Below are positions 8,918 through 18,210 of a DNA stretch of 64,000 nucleotides, piece by piece (the stretch's first letter is position 1; the number at the start of each line of letters is the position of its first letter). The notes below the pieces were generated by a model that searched no databases, had not been told where the DNA came from, and was given only the letters and a program-made list of their open reading frames with translations. The translations under genes were made by a program, and so were the position numbers. Source of the DNA: Aureimonas sp. AU20 (GTDB lineage: Bacteria > Pseudomonadota > Alphaproteobacteria > Rhizobiales > Rhizobiaceae); the NCBI RefSeq assembly GCF_001442755.1, contig NZ_CP006367.1:1798001-1862000 (forward strand), written 5' to 3'.

Positions 8918-11374
8918 GTGAAATCGATAAACGCCAAACTTCTTGTCAGCGCGCTCCTCATCGCGCTTCTGGCAGGGTTCGTCGGAATGTTGGTGCTTCG
9001 CAGCAATCGCGACGCGGCGGACATCGCGACGGCCATGTTCGACCATGGCATCGATCCGCTCGACCGGCTCGAACAGGCGTCTCGCGCTTTGAACGATCTG
9101 GAGAAGCGCTTCGTCGACACGCCGACGGCCCTGACCCATTCCGGTGCACTGCAGAGCGATGACGGCGCGGCGCTTCTGACGGGGCTGACCGATATCGTCG
9201 GCAGCGTGCGCGGCGCCATCGGCTCGCTGCCCGACGGTGACCTGACCCACCAGCTCGACACGCTGCTCTACTCCATCAACCGCCTTCGCACCGCCGACGG
9301 CGATGTCACGCATCGCTTCGTCAAGCGAGAGCTGGCCGACATCGTGCGAGACGTGGAAGGCGCGATCAACGTGATCCGCAGGGATCTGATCGCGATGCGC
9401 GACTTGTCCCTGCGGGAGCGCCAGGCCATCGACCGAGCGGTGCTAGCCGGCGGCGCATCCGGCCTCGTCATCGGTCTCCTCCTTCTGGCTTATCTCTCCC
9501 GCAGCATTTCGCGCCCCATCCGAAACGCCGCGTCGGCGCTGCGCATGGTCGGCGGCGGCGCGATGGCGGGAAAAGGCGCTCTGCCGGGCGACATGATGGT
9601 GGATCTGGAAGCGGCCATCCGCTTCGTGGAAACGGTGATCGAGAACAAGGATCGTTCGTCCCGCCTGCAGAAGAACAGCTCGGCCGCCCATCTCCTGGCG
9701 ACGGTCGAGCGCCAGCAGAAGCGCCTGCGCGTGGCGCTGGACGCCCTGCGCAAGCCGCTCTGCCTCGTGGACGACAAGGGCCGGCTGACGGACGCGAACC
9801 AAGAGTTTCTTCGCCTCTTCCCGGGCCTTCGGGCGGGAACGGCGGTGGCCTCCTGGTCCGAGCATCCGGGGCTGGCGGCGGCGCTGCTGGCCGGCACCGA
9901 AGACGAGGTCCTGGAACTGGAAGACGGGTCGAGCTGCCGGATTCGCTGCCATTCCAACCCGATCGACAATGGCATCATCGCCGTGTTCGACGAACTGGCC
10001 GGGGAAGAGAGCGCCCAGCGCGAGTTGGAACGGCTGACGCTGCAGGACTCCCTGACCGGCCTGCCCAATCGGGACGCCTTCTACAACGCGCTGCAAAAGG
10101 CGCTTCACACCGGAGCCGACCCGATCTCGGTCTTCGTGATCGACGTCGTGGCCTTCAAGAACATCAACACGACCCTGGGCCTGATCGCCGGCGACGACCT
10201 CCTGCGTCAGGTCGGCGAGCGCCTTCGCACCCTCGCCGGGCCGGACAGCATCACCGCGCGTCTGGCGGGCGACGAGTTCGGCCTCATCCTGCCCGGCGCC
10301 GGCGAGGCGATGGGGCCGGAGCGCTTCGGCCGTGGCATCGTGCAGGACTTCGCCCGGCGGCCGATCGCCGTGGCGGGGCGTCCGCTGACGATCCGTCTCG
10401 CCGTCGGCGTGGTTCCCGACATCGCCCCCGGCGGCGGCATGGATGCGCGCACCGTGATGCGGGACTGCGAGATCGCGCTGGAAACCGCCAAGAAGCGCAG
10501 CACTGACCCGTTCTGCGTCTATGCGCCGGAGATCCAGAAGGAGCACCAGCGGCGCCAGGATATGGAGCGCGATCTGCGCGAGGCGCTGACGCGGAGCGAG
10601 TTCGAGCTGCATTTCCAGCCCTTCGTGGACTCCAAGCGTCGGCGCGTGTCGGGCTTCGAGGCGCTGGTGCGCTGGAACTCGCCGACGCGCGGCCGCGTCT
10701 CGCCCGGCGTCTTCATTCCGATCATGGAGGAAACCGGGCTGATCGTCTCGCTCGGGCAGTTCGTGCTGCGCGACGCCTGCCGGCAGGCCGCCCGCTGGCC
10801 CGAGGGCTTAAGCCTGTCGATCAACCTTTCGCCCCGACAGTTCGACTCCGGCAACATCGTGGCCGACGTTCGCGACATCCTGGCGGAGACCAAGCTCGAC
10901 CCCAAGCGTCTTCAATTGGAAGTGACGGAGTCGCTCTTCCTCTCCGACGCCGATAAGGTTCTGGACATTCTCAATGCGCTTCGTCGGATGGGAATCACGA
11001 TCTCGATGGACGATTTCGGAACCGGCTATTCCTCGCTCGGCTATCTCAGCCGCTTCCCCTTCGACAAGATCAAGATCGACCAGTCCTTCGTGCGCGATCT
11101 CACGCGCCGGGAGAACATGGCGATCGTTCGCGCGGTTCTGGGCCTCGGCGCGTCCATGAAGCTTTCGGTCATCGCCGAGGGAGTCGAAACCGTGGAGCAG
11201 ATGCGCGTTCTGGAGAGCGAAGGCTGCGAGGAGATGCAAGGCTATCTCTTCTCGCCCCCCCGCCCGGCGAGCGACCTTGCCAAGATCCTGGTGGAAGTTC
11301 GGGAGGGCTTCCAAGACGGTCGCTTCGGACCCTCCACGCCGCTGGACGCGCCCTCAGCCGCCCTGCGGGCCTGA
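8918..11374 (+). CDS. membrane-anchored GGDEF-EAL cyclic-di-GMP signalling protein
   Basis: The 818-residue protein uses a GTG start; a purine-rich GCAGGAG lies 14 bases upstream. Helix 1 (about 6-27) and helix 2 (about 172-192) bracket a roughly 140-residue periplasmic sensor, followed by a HAMP-like segment (SRSISRPIRNAA), a PAS-like region (about 265-360), a GGDEF domain (about 375-530) and an EAL domain (about 545-805). The diguanylate cyclase motif reads AGDEF (near 450), a conservative change. The EAL domain keeps EALVRW (near 580), NLSPRQF, LEVTES, MDDFGTGYSSL, KIDQSFV and EGVET, so phosphodiesterase activity is likely intact. It lies between preA and rutR without an obvious metabolic link. 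Confidence 0.92.
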   Translation: MKSINAKLLVSALLIALLAGFVGMLVLRSNRDAADIATAMFDHGIDPLDRLEQASRALNDLEKRFVDTPTALTHSGALQSDDGAALLTGLTDIVGSVRGAIGSLPDGDLTHQLDTLLYSINRLRTADGDVTHRFVKRELADIVRDVEGAINVIRRDLIAMRDLSLRERQAIDRAVLAGGASGLVIGLLLLAYLSRSISRPIRNAASALRMVGGGAMAGKGALPGDMMVDLEAAIRFVETVIENKDRSSRLQKNSSAAHLLATVERQQKRLRVALDALRKPLCLVDDKGRLTDANQEFLRLFPGLRAGTAVASWSEHPGLAAALLAGTEDEVLELEDGSSCRIRCHSNPIDNGIIAVFDELAGEESAQRELERLTLQDSLTGLPNRDAFYNALQKALHTGADPISVFVIDVVAFKNINTTLGLIAGDDLLRQVGERLRTLAGPDSITARLAGDEFGLILPGAGEAMGPERFGRGIVQDFARRPIAVAGRPLTIRLAVGVVPDIAPGGGMDARTVMRDCEIALETAKKRSTDPFCVYAPEIQKEHQRRQDMERDLREALTRSEFELHFQPFVDSKRRRVSGFEALVRWNSPTRGRVSPGVFIPIMEETGLIVSLGQFVLRDACRQAARWPEGLSLSINLSPRQFDSGNIVADVRDILAETKLDPKRLQLEVTESLFLSDADKVLDILNALRRMGITISMDDFGTGYSSLGYLSRFPFDKIKIDQSFVRDLTRRENMAIVRAVLGLGASMKLSVIAEGVETVEQMRVLESEGCEEMQGYLFSPPRPASDLAKILVEVREGFQDGRFGPSTPLDAPSAALRA

Positions 11375-11397
11375 TTGCAAGGGCTGACGGCGAGGCC

Positions 11398-12045
11398 CTA
11401 ACTCCTTGCCTCGGCGCGGGAAACGCCGTTGAGGACGATGGAGAGGATTGCCTCGGTTGTCTCGGTCAAGAAGTTGGGACTCTTGGCCCGATCGCCCAGA
11501 ACCGCTTTGATTTGGGCCGCGAAATCGGCATAGTGCTGGGTGGTCGCCCAGATCAGGAAGATCAGATGCACGGGGTCGACGGTCGCGATCCGCCCCCGCT
11601 CCACCCAATGCGCGATCACCTCGGCCTTCGCCTCGACCAGCGCCCGCAGATCGGTCTCGAGGAAGGGGCGGATTACGGGCGCGCCGTTCAGCACTTCGTT
11701 GGCGAAGAGCCGCGAGGCCTCGGGCTGCTCGAAGGACATGCGCAGCTTAGCGCCGATATACTGGCGCAGCTCCGTTTCCGGGTCGCCGTCTCGCTCCAGC
11801 ATACGCAAGGGCGCCAGCCATTCGGCAAGCGTGCGCTGGAGCAACGCCTCATAGATCTCCTCCTTGCGCCGGAAGTAGTAAAGCAGATTGGGCTTCGACA
11901 TACCGGCGCGCTTGGCGATCTGGTCGATCGTCGTGCCGCGATAGCCATAGGTCGCGAAGATCGGGAGGGCGGCGGCCAGGATGGCCTCGCGATTGGCGGT
12001 CTGGATGCGTGTCGCCGGGCGTTCAGGGCGAAGCGGCTGATCCAT
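11398..12045 (-). CDS. rutR: TetR family regulator, RutR-like
   Basis: The 215-residue protein has a helix-turn-helix near residues 22-62 (GYRGTTIDQIAKRAGMSKPN, then YYFRRKEEIYEALL) and a RutR-type ligand domain (RLFANEVLNGAPVIRPFLE, WATTQHYADFA). RutR senses uracil or thymine and releases its operator. I chose the ATG at 12045, about 8 bases after AAGGAAGG; a TTG two codons upstream is too close to that site. It is divergent from the ureidopropionase/dihydropyrimidinase operon, and a near-perfect RutR palindrome lies between them. Here it probably governs reductive catabolism rather than the Rut pathway, since no rutA-F genes are in view. Confidence 0.85.
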   Translation of the reverse strand: MDQPLRPERPATRIQTANREAILAAALPIFATYGYRGTTIDQIAKRAGMSKPNLLYYFRRKEEIYEALLQRTLAEWLAPLRMLERDGDPETELRQYIGAKLRMSFEQPEASRLFANEVLNGAPVIRPFLETDLRALVEAKAEVIAHWVERGRIATVDPVHLIFLIWATTQHYADFAAQIKAVLGDRAKSPNFLTETTEAILSIVLNGVSRAEARS

Positions 12046-12146
12046 GGTCAAGCCTTCCTTGCCTTATCTTTTTGCGCAGCGATGGCCTGCTCTCGAATCA
12101 TGCAAATTCGCCTTGACCGTCTTCCGCCGAGCTTCTAGCCTCCCTT

Positions 12147-12162
12147 TTGACCATATAGTCAA
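12147..12162. promoter_or_regulatory. predicted RutR operator
   Basis: The 16-base sequence TTGACCATATAGTCAA matches the E. coli RutR consensus TTGACCA-N2-TGGTCAA at 13 of 14 specified positions. It lies between rutR (starting at 12045) and the amidohydrolase gene (starting at 12277), placed to control both. The match is direct; binding is inferred. Confidence 0.72.
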
Positions 12163-12276
12163 CAATCGGGAAACGGCTGATGTCGAGGCCTGCCTCGTCT
12201 GGCGGCGCCTCGGCGGAGCGGCGGGGATGTTGGGTCCGAACATCGCGCCTGGCAGCAAGCAGGGATCGTGGATCGT

Positions 12277-13524
12277 ATGAGCCTTCTTTCCAATCTCCAG
12301 TGCAATAGCGACCGGCTGTGGACCACGCTGGAGGAGATGGCGAAGATCGGGCCGGGGATCGCCGGCGGCAACGATCGCCAAGCCCTGACCGATGCCGACG
12401 GCAAGGGGCGCCACCTCCTGGCCCATTGGGCGAAAGAGGCCGGCCTGACCCTGGCGGTCGATACGATGGGCAACATGTTCCTGCGCCGCGAGGGCGCCGA
12501 GCCCGATCTCGACCCCGTCTATATGGGCTCGCATCTCGACACGCAGCCGACGGGCGGGCGCTATGACGGCGTCTTGGGCGTGCTCGGAGCGCTGGAAGTC
12601 GCTCGCACGCTCGACGATCTCGGTATCCGAACCAAGCGGCCCTTGGTGATCGTGAACTGGACCAACGAGGAGGGAACGCGCTTCGCCCCGGCCATGCTGG
12701 CCTCCGGCGTGTTCGCCGGGCTGCATGACGAGGCCTGGGCCAAGAGCCGGGTGGATGCCAAGGGCAAGCGCTTCGGCGACGAACTGGCCCGCATCGGCTG
12801 GGAGGGCACGGAACCCGTCGGCGACCGCCGGATCCACGCCTTGTTCGAGCTGCATATCGAGCAGGGGCCGATCCTGGAGGACGAGGGCGTCCAGATCGGG
12901 GTGGTGACACACGGCCAGGGCCTGTTCTGGCTGGAGGTGACGCTGACCGGCCGGGAGAGCCACACCGGCTCGACGCCCATGCTCAAGCGCCGCAATGCCG
13001 GGCTGGGCCTCGCGCGCGTCACCGAACTCGTCCACGCAGCGGCCATGGCACGCCAGCCGGGCGCGGTGGGGGCGATCGGCCATATCGAGGTCTATCCCAA
13101 CTCCCGCAACATCATCGCCGGCCGGGTCACCTTCACGGTCGACATCCGCTCGCCGGACAAGATGGTGCTCTACGCCATGCGCGAGGAGATCGAGGCGGGG
13201 ATCGCGACGATCGCTTCCGACCTCGGCTTGGAGGCGAAGGTGGAGGAGGTCGGCCATTTCGACCCCGTCGTCTTCGACGAGGGCTGCGTCGAAGCCGTGC
13301 GCGCGGCGGCCGGCCGGCTCGGCTACAGCCACCGCGACATCGTCTCCGGCGCCGGCCACGACGCCTGCTGGATCAACCGCGTCGCGCCCACGGCCATGAT
13401 CTTCTGCCCCTGCGAAGGCGGGCTCAGCCACAACGAGGCGGAGGCCATCACCAAGGACTGGGCCAAGCAGGGCGTCGACGTCTTGCTCGGCGCGGTGGTC
13501 GAAACCGCCGGAATCGCGGCCTAA
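12277..13524 (+). CDS. pydC: Zn-dependent M20 amidohydrolase, probable beta-ureidopropionase (N-carbamoyl-beta-alanine amidohydrolase)
   Basis: The 415-residue enzyme belongs to the AmaB/HyuC/PydC group. Metal-site motifs are intact: GSHLDTQPTGGRYDG (His and bridging Asp), NWTNEEGTRFAP (Glu pair), ELHIEQGPILE and SGAGHDACW. In pyrimidine degradation it hydrolyses N-carbamoyl-beta-alanine to beta-alanine, CO2 and ammonia. The same family includes L-carbamoylases and allantoate amidohydrolases, and the substrate is assigned from the neighbouring dihydropyrimidinase, 27 bases downstream. The ATG at 12277 was preferred to a GTG three codons upstream because AGGGA lies about 11 bases before it. 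Confidence 0.87.
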   Translation: MSLLSNLQCNSDRLWTTLEEMAKIGPGIAGGNDRQALTDADGKGRHLLAHWAKEAGLTLAVDTMGNMFLRREGAEPDLDPVYMGSHLDTQPTGGRYDGVLGVLGALEVARTLDDLGIRTKRPLVIVNWTNEEGTRFAPAMLASGVFAGLHDEAWAKSRVDAKGKRFGDELARIGWEGTEPVGDRRIHALFELHIEQGPILEDEGVQIGVVTHGQGLFWLEVTLTGRESHTGSTPMLKRRNAGLGLARVTELVHAAAMARQPGAVGAIGHIEVYPNSRNIIAGRVTFTVDIRSPDKMVLYAMREEIEAGIATIASDLGLEAKVEEVGHFDPVVFDEGCVEAVRAAAGRLGYSHRDIVSGAGHDACWINRVAPTAMIFCPCEGGLSHNEAEAITKDWAKQGVDVLLGAVVETAGIAA

Positions 13525-13551
13525 GCCCAAAGAAACCCGGGAGTTCGAAGC

Positions 13552-15000
13552 ATGAGCATCGCGATCAAGGGCGGCACGATCGTTACCGCCGATCTGACCT
13601 ACCGCGCCGATCTTCTGGTGGAGGGTGGGCGCATCGCCGCGATCGGGCCGGACCTTTCGGGCGACGAGGTGATCGACGCCTCCGGCGCCTATGTCATGCC
13701 GGGTGGGATCGACCCTCACACCCATCTCGAAATGCCCTTCATGGGCACGCATTCCTCCGATGATTTCGACACGGGCACGGCCGCCGCTTTGGCCGGAGGC
13801 ACGACCATGGTGGTCGATTTCTGTCTGCCCGCGCCGGGCCAGGGGCTGATCGACGCGCTGGGCGAGTGGCACCAGAAGGCCGGCAAGGCGCGGACCGATT
13901 ATTCCTTCCACATGGCCATCACCTGGTGGGGCGAGGAGGTCTTCGCCGACATGCCGAAGGTGGTGGCGGAGGGCATCAACACGTTCAAGCACTTCATGGC
14001 CTACAAGGGCGCATTGATGGTGAACGACGACGAGATGTTCGCCTCCTTCTCGCGCTGCGCCGAGATCGGCGCCATGCCGCTGGTGCATGCGGAGAACGGC
14101 GACGTGGTGGCTTTTCTCCAGCAGAAGCTGCTGGGCGAGGGCAACAACGGGCCGGAGGCCCATGCTTACTCCCGCCCGCCGGAGGTGGAGGGCGAGGCGA
14201 CCAATCGCGCCATCATGATCGCCGATCAGGCCGGCGTGCCTCTCTATGTCGTGCATGTGTCCTGCGAGGAGGCGCACGAGGCGATCCGCCGGGCGCGGGC
14301 CAAAGGCATGCGCGTCTTCGGCGAGCCGCTGATCCAGCACCTGACTCTCGACGAGAGCGAATACGCCCATCCCGACTGGGACTATGCCGCTCGCCGCGTC
14401 ATGAGTCCGCCCTTCCGCAACCGAAAGCACCAGGATTCGCTCTGGGCGGGCCTTCAGTCCGGCTCGCTGCAGGTGGTCGCCACCGACCATTGCGCCTTCA
14501 CCTCGGCGCAGAAGCGCTTCGGGCTTGGCGACTTCACCAAGATTCCGAACGGCACGGGCGGGTTGGAGGACAGGATGGCGGTGCTCTGGACGCGCGGCGT
14601 CAATACCGGGCGCCTGACGATGAACGAGTTCGTCGCCGCGACCTCCACCAACATCGCCAAGATTCTCAACATCTACCCGCGCAAGGGTACCATTCTGGTC
14701 GGCGCCGACGCCGATCTCGTGATCTGGGACCCGGCGGCAACCAAGACCGTCTCGGCCGCCGCACAGCATTCGGCGATCGACTACAACGTCTTCGAAGGCT
14801 TCGAGCTGACCGGCCTGCCGGCCGTCACGCTGTCGCGCGGGCAAATCGCCTATCGCAACGGCGAGATCCGCGCCGAGACGGGGGAGGGACGCTTCGTCCA
14901 GCGCCCCGCCAACGCGCCTGTTGCCAAGGCGCTTTCGACCTGGAAGGAACTCACCGCGCCGCGCAAGGTCGAGCGTTCCGGCATCCCCGCCGGCGTTTGA
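13552..15000 (+). CDS. hydA: dihydropyrimidinase (D-hydantoinase family)
   Basis: The 482-residue cyclic amidohydrolase opens dihydrouracil and dihydrothymine to N-carbamoyl-beta-amino acids, the second step of the pathway begun by PreT/PreA. Metal-binding motifs are complete: GGIDPHTHLEMPFMG (His-x-His), NTFKHFMAYKG (the carbamylated Lys), a His in LVHAEN, VVHVSCEEAHEAI and the catalytic Asp in ATDHCAFTS. Length is typical of the family. It is the promoter-distal gene behind the amidohydrolase and presumably under the RutR site upstream. It converges with the RND efflux operon, 54 bases away. Confidence 0.94.
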   Translation: MSIAIKGGTIVTADLTYRADLLVEGGRIAAIGPDLSGDEVIDASGAYVMPGGIDPHTHLEMPFMGTHSSDDFDTGTAAALAGGTTMVVDFCLPAPGQGLIDALGEWHQKAGKARTDYSFHMAITWWGEEVFADMPKVVAEGINTFKHFMAYKGALMVNDDEMFASFSRCAEIGAMPLVHAENGDVVAFLQQKLLGEGNNGPEAHAYSRPPEVEGEATNRAIMIADQAGVPLYVVHVSCEEAHEAIRRARAKGMRVFGEPLIQHLTLDESEYAHPDWDYAARRVMSPPFRNRKHQDSLWAGLQSGSLQVVATDHCAFTSAQKRFGLGDFTKIPNGTGGLEDRMAVLWTRGVNTGRLTMNEFVAATSTNIAKILNIYPRKGTILVGADADLVIWDPAATKTVSAAAQHSAIDYNVFEGFELTGLPAVTLSRGQIAYRNGEIRAETGEGRFVQRPANAPVAKALSTWKELTAPRKVERSGIPAGV

Positions 15001-15019
15001 ACCAGGGCGTTGGTGCAGA

Positions 15020-15048
15020 GGAGGCGAGGGCAACGGCCGCCCGCCTCC
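15020..15048. terminator. possible hairpin between convergent hydA and RND genes
   Basis: Arms GGAGGCG (15020-15026) and CGCCTCC (15042-15048) can pair around a 15-base loop in the 54-base convergent gap. There is no U-run on either strand, so intrinsic termination is uncertain. Confidence 0.3.
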
Positions 15049-15054
15049 TAGCCG

Positions 15055-18000
15055 TCAGCTCCGCGAGGCTTCACCGCCAAGCTGCAGGCGCTCCGCGGCG
15101 AGGACATCGCGCCGGATTTCCGCCGCGCGCTCGCCCGCCGGCTTAGAGAAGCGGGCGAGAAGCAGGTAGGCGACGGGGGTCAGGAACAGGGTCGCGACCG
15201 TGGCGAGGCCGAGGCCGCCGACGATGACATAGCCCAGCGTCACGCGCGCTTCCGCGCCCGCGCCGGCCGAAAAGATCAGTGGCACACCGCCGACGATGGT
15301 GGCGATCATCGTCATCAGCACAGGGCGCAGGCGGATGATCGAGGCTTGCTCCACCGCCTCTCGAACCGAAAGGCCCGTTTCGCGAAGCTGATTGGCGAAC
15401 TCCACGATGAGGATGCCGTTCTTGGCCATGATGCCGACGAGCAGCACCAGGCCGATCTGCGAATAGAGGTTCAGGCTCTCGCCGAAGAAGCCCATGGAAT
15501 AGATCGCGCAGGCGACGCCGAAGGGCACGGTGGCGATGATGATGAGCGCCGACACGAAGCTTTCGAACTGCGCGGCGAGAACCAGGAACACCACGACGAT
15601 GGCGAAGCCGAAGACCAGCGCCAGTCCGCTCGACGTCTCCTGCAAGGTCGCCGCTTCCGCCAGCGGCACCAGCCGCATGTCGTCCCCCAGCCGCTCGGCC
15701 GCGAAGGACTGGAGGTCCGCCCAGCCTTCGCCGATCGAATACCCAGGGCGAAGATCGGCCGAAAGCGCGACGGAACGCGACTGGTTTTCGCGTGCCAGCG
15801 AGGGCGCGATGGCCTCCTCCTTCACGGTCGCGATGGAGGACATGGGAATGAAGCGCCCGTCCGTGCTCCGGATGAAGATGTTGGCGAGGTCGGACGGGTC
15901 GTTGATCGGCTGCGCGGTGGAGATGATGTGGATCGGCACCGAGCGATCCTCGACATAGGTCGTGCCGATCTCGCGCCCGTCGAGCAGCGACTGCATGGCC
16001 GCCGACAGGGCGTTGATGTCGATGCCGAGATCGGAGGCCTTCTGCCGGTCGATGGCGACGGAAAGCTGCGGCTGGGTCGTGTCGAAGGCGAGTTGCACGC
16101 GGCCCCAGCGTCCGTCCTCGTTCATCGCCGCTTCCAGCGCCTCAGCCGTGTCGGAAAGGCCGGCATAGCTCGGTCCGGCCAGCGCGAACTGGAGGCCCCG
16201 GCCGCCGCCGCGAATGCCGAGCGAGTTCGGCTGGATGGCGCGCGCCTGAACGCCGGGAATGTCGCGGAAGGCGCGGTTGAGTTCGCTTGCGATCTCCTGC
16301 TGCGTGCGCTCGCGGGCGCCCCAGTCGGTCAGCGTCATCACCATGAAGGCGCCGTTGCCCGTGCCTGTGCCGATCCGGGCGTAGACGCTGGTGGCCTCGC
16401 CGCTCTCGACATAGCGCAGCACGATCTCCTCCACCTGCCGCATCTGCTCGTTGGTGTAGGCGAGGCTGGCGCTTTGGGGCGCGGAAATGCTCATAAGAAC
16501 CGAGCCGCGATCTTCTGCGGGGGTCAACTGCTGCGGCAGGCCGGCGAAGACACCGATCGCGCCGACCGCGAAGACGATCGAGGCCGCCAGAACCGGCAGG
16601 GGATAGCCGAGGCAGAGGCGCAGGAGCTTGGCGTAGCCGGCCGCAAAGACGCCGCCGAGCCGCGTGACGCCACGCTTCAGCGGGCCGGCCTCCGGCTCCT
16701 TGTCGCTGAGCATCGAGGCGGCCAGCATGGGGCAGAGCGTCAGCGCGATGAAGGCTGAGAGCGTGACCGAGATCGCGAGCACGAAGCCGAACTCGCGAAA
16801 CAGACCGCCCGCGACACCGGGCAGGAAGGAGATCGGGATGAAGACGGCGGCGAGCGTCGCCGTGGTGGAGACGACGGCGAAGAAGACCTCTCGCGTGCCG
16901 ATGACCGCCGCCGCGCGCACGCTCATGCCGAGATCGCGCTGGCGGATGATGTTTTCCAGAACGATGATGGCGTCGTCCACCACCATGCCCGTCGCCAGAA
17001 CCAGCGCCAGAAGGGTGATGATGTTGACGGAGAAGCCAACGAGATAGATGCCCGCGACGACGCCGATCAAGGCGATCGGAATGGTGAGCGTTGGGATCAG
17101 CGTCGCTCGCGCGTTCATCAGGAAGGCGTAGATGACGCCGACCACGATGATGATGGCGAGGATCAGCGTCAGCTCGACCTCGTGCAGCGAGCCGTTGATG
17201 AAGGTCGCCTCGTCCGACGTGACGACGATGCGCGTGCCCTCCGGCAGGCTGGCGTTGAGCTCCGCCACGGCGGCGCGCACGCCTTCGGAAATCGCGATGG
17301 TGGACGAGCCGGCCTGGCGCACGACGTCGAGGCCGATGCCGGTCTGGCCGTTGACGCGCAGGAGCGAGGCCGCCTCGTCCGGCCCGAAGCGCACAGTCGC
17401 GACATCGCGCAGCCGCGTGTTGGGATTGAGGAGGACGGCGCCGAATTCCTCGGGCGTCGTCAGGCTGGCGCTGGCGCGCACCACGAGATTCTGCGTCGGC
17501 GATTCCAGCGAGCCGGCCGGTTGGTCGAAGGAGGCATTGGCGAGCGCGGTGGAGACGTCGGCCAGCGTCAGGCCGCGCGTCGCCAGATCGTCCGGCCTTA
17601 TATCGATATAGACGAGCTTCTCGCGATCGCCCGACGGATCGACATTGGCGACGCCTTCGACGGCGGCCACCCGGTCCGCGATCCGGTCGTTCACCAGCGT
17701 GGTCAGGTCCTCGATCTTCAGCGTCGAGGAAAGAACGGCAAGGCGCATGATCGCGTCGGCATCGGCGTCCGCCTTGACGATGCGCGCCTCGTCCGCATCG
17801 TCGGGCAGCGAGTTGGCGATGCCGGCCACCGCGTCTCGCACGTCGCTCGCCGCCACGTTGAGGTCGGTGGAGTCGGTGAACTCGATGGTGACGCGGCTCT
17901 GGCCGAAGCGCGAGGAGGAGGAGATCGAGGCGATGCCCGGCACGCGGGCGACGGCGCTTTCGATCTCGTCCGTCAACTGGCGATCCACCACTTCGGGCGA

Positions 18001-18210
18001 GGCGCCCTCGAAGCTGGTGGAAACGGTGATGACGGGCCGGTCCACATTGGGCAGTTCGCGGATTTCCACCGCGTTGAAGGCCGCAAGCCCGGCGACGATC
18101 AGGAGAAGATTCAGGACGATGGTTAGAACGGGGCGACGGACGAACAGGGAGGTGAGCGCGGTGAGCCCGTCGATACGTCCTTCCCCACCCTTGTCCGGCG
18201 CGCCGCTCAT
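15055..18210 (-). CDS. RND family efflux transporter permease (HAE1/AcrB-like)
   Basis: The 1051-residue inner membrane pump has the RND pattern: one N-terminal helix (about 22-42, in RRPVLTIVLNLLLIVAGLAA), a large periplasmic loop, helices 2-6 with the proton-relay pair in GMVVDDAIIVLENI, a second periplasmic loop and helices 7-12. It should export hydrophobic compounds by proton antiport with the adaptor encoded just upstream; the adaptor stop overlaps its ATG by 4 bases. The true start is 18210, although the frame stays open far upstream because of high GC. No outer membrane channel gene is nearby, so a TolC-type protein encoded elsewhere is presumed. No substrate can be read from the sequence. 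Confidence 0.92.
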   Translation of the reverse strand: MSGAPDKGGEGRIDGLTALTSLFVRRPVLTIVLNLLLIVAGLAAFNAVEIRELPNVDRPVITVSTSFEGASPEVVDRQLTDEIESAVARVPGIASISSSSRFGQSRVTIEFTDSTDLNVAASDVRDAVAGIANSLPDDADEARIVKADADADAIMRLAVLSSTLKIEDLTTLVNDRIADRVAAVEGVANVDPSGDREKLVYIDIRPDDLATRGLTLADVSTALANASFDQPAGSLESPTQNLVVRASASLTTPEEFGAVLLNPNTRLRDVATVRFGPDEAASLLRVNGQTGIGLDVVRQAGSSTIAISEGVRAAVAELNASLPEGTRIVVTSDEATFINGSLHEVELTLILAIIIVVGVIYAFLMNARATLIPTLTIPIALIGVVAGIYLVGFSVNIITLLALVLATGMVVDDAIIVLENIIRQRDLGMSVRAAAVIGTREVFFAVVSTTATLAAVFIPISFLPGVAGGLFREFGFVLAISVTLSAFIALTLCPMLAASMLSDKEPEAGPLKRGVTRLGGVFAAGYAKLLRLCLGYPLPVLAASIVFAVGAIGVFAGLPQQLTPAEDRGSVLMSISAPQSASLAYTNEQMRQVEEIVLRYVESGEATSVYARIGTGTGNGAFMVMTLTDWGARERTQQEIASELNRAFRDIPGVQARAIQPNSLGIRGGGRGLQFALAGPSYAGLSDTAEALEAAMNEDGRWGRVQLAFDTTQPQLSVAIDRQKASDLGIDINALSAAMQSLLDGREIGTTYVEDRSVPIHIISTAQPINDPSDLANIFIRSTDGRFIPMSSIATVKEEAIAPSLARENQSRSVALSADLRPGYSIGEGWADLQSFAAERLGDDMRLVPLAEAATLQETSSGLALVFGFAIVVVFLVLAAQFESFVSALIIIATVPFGVACAIYSMGFFGESLNLYSQIGLVLLVGIMAKNGILIVEFANQLRETGLSVREAVEQASIIRLRPVLMTMIATIVGGVPLIFSAGAGAEARVTLGYVIVGGLGLATVATLFLTPVAYLLLARFSKPAGERAAEIRRDVLAAERLQLGGEASRS

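Noticed and set aside
8905..9162. ATG at 8905 as start of an 85-codon gene
   Set aside because: It is in a different frame from the GGDEF-EAL gene, overlaps it fully and encodes no recognisable protein.
12064..15033. A 989-codon open frame opposite the amidohydrolase and dihydropyrimidinase genes
   Set aside because: It spans two well-supported genes and an intergenic region and shows no domain; it is a GC-composition shadow.
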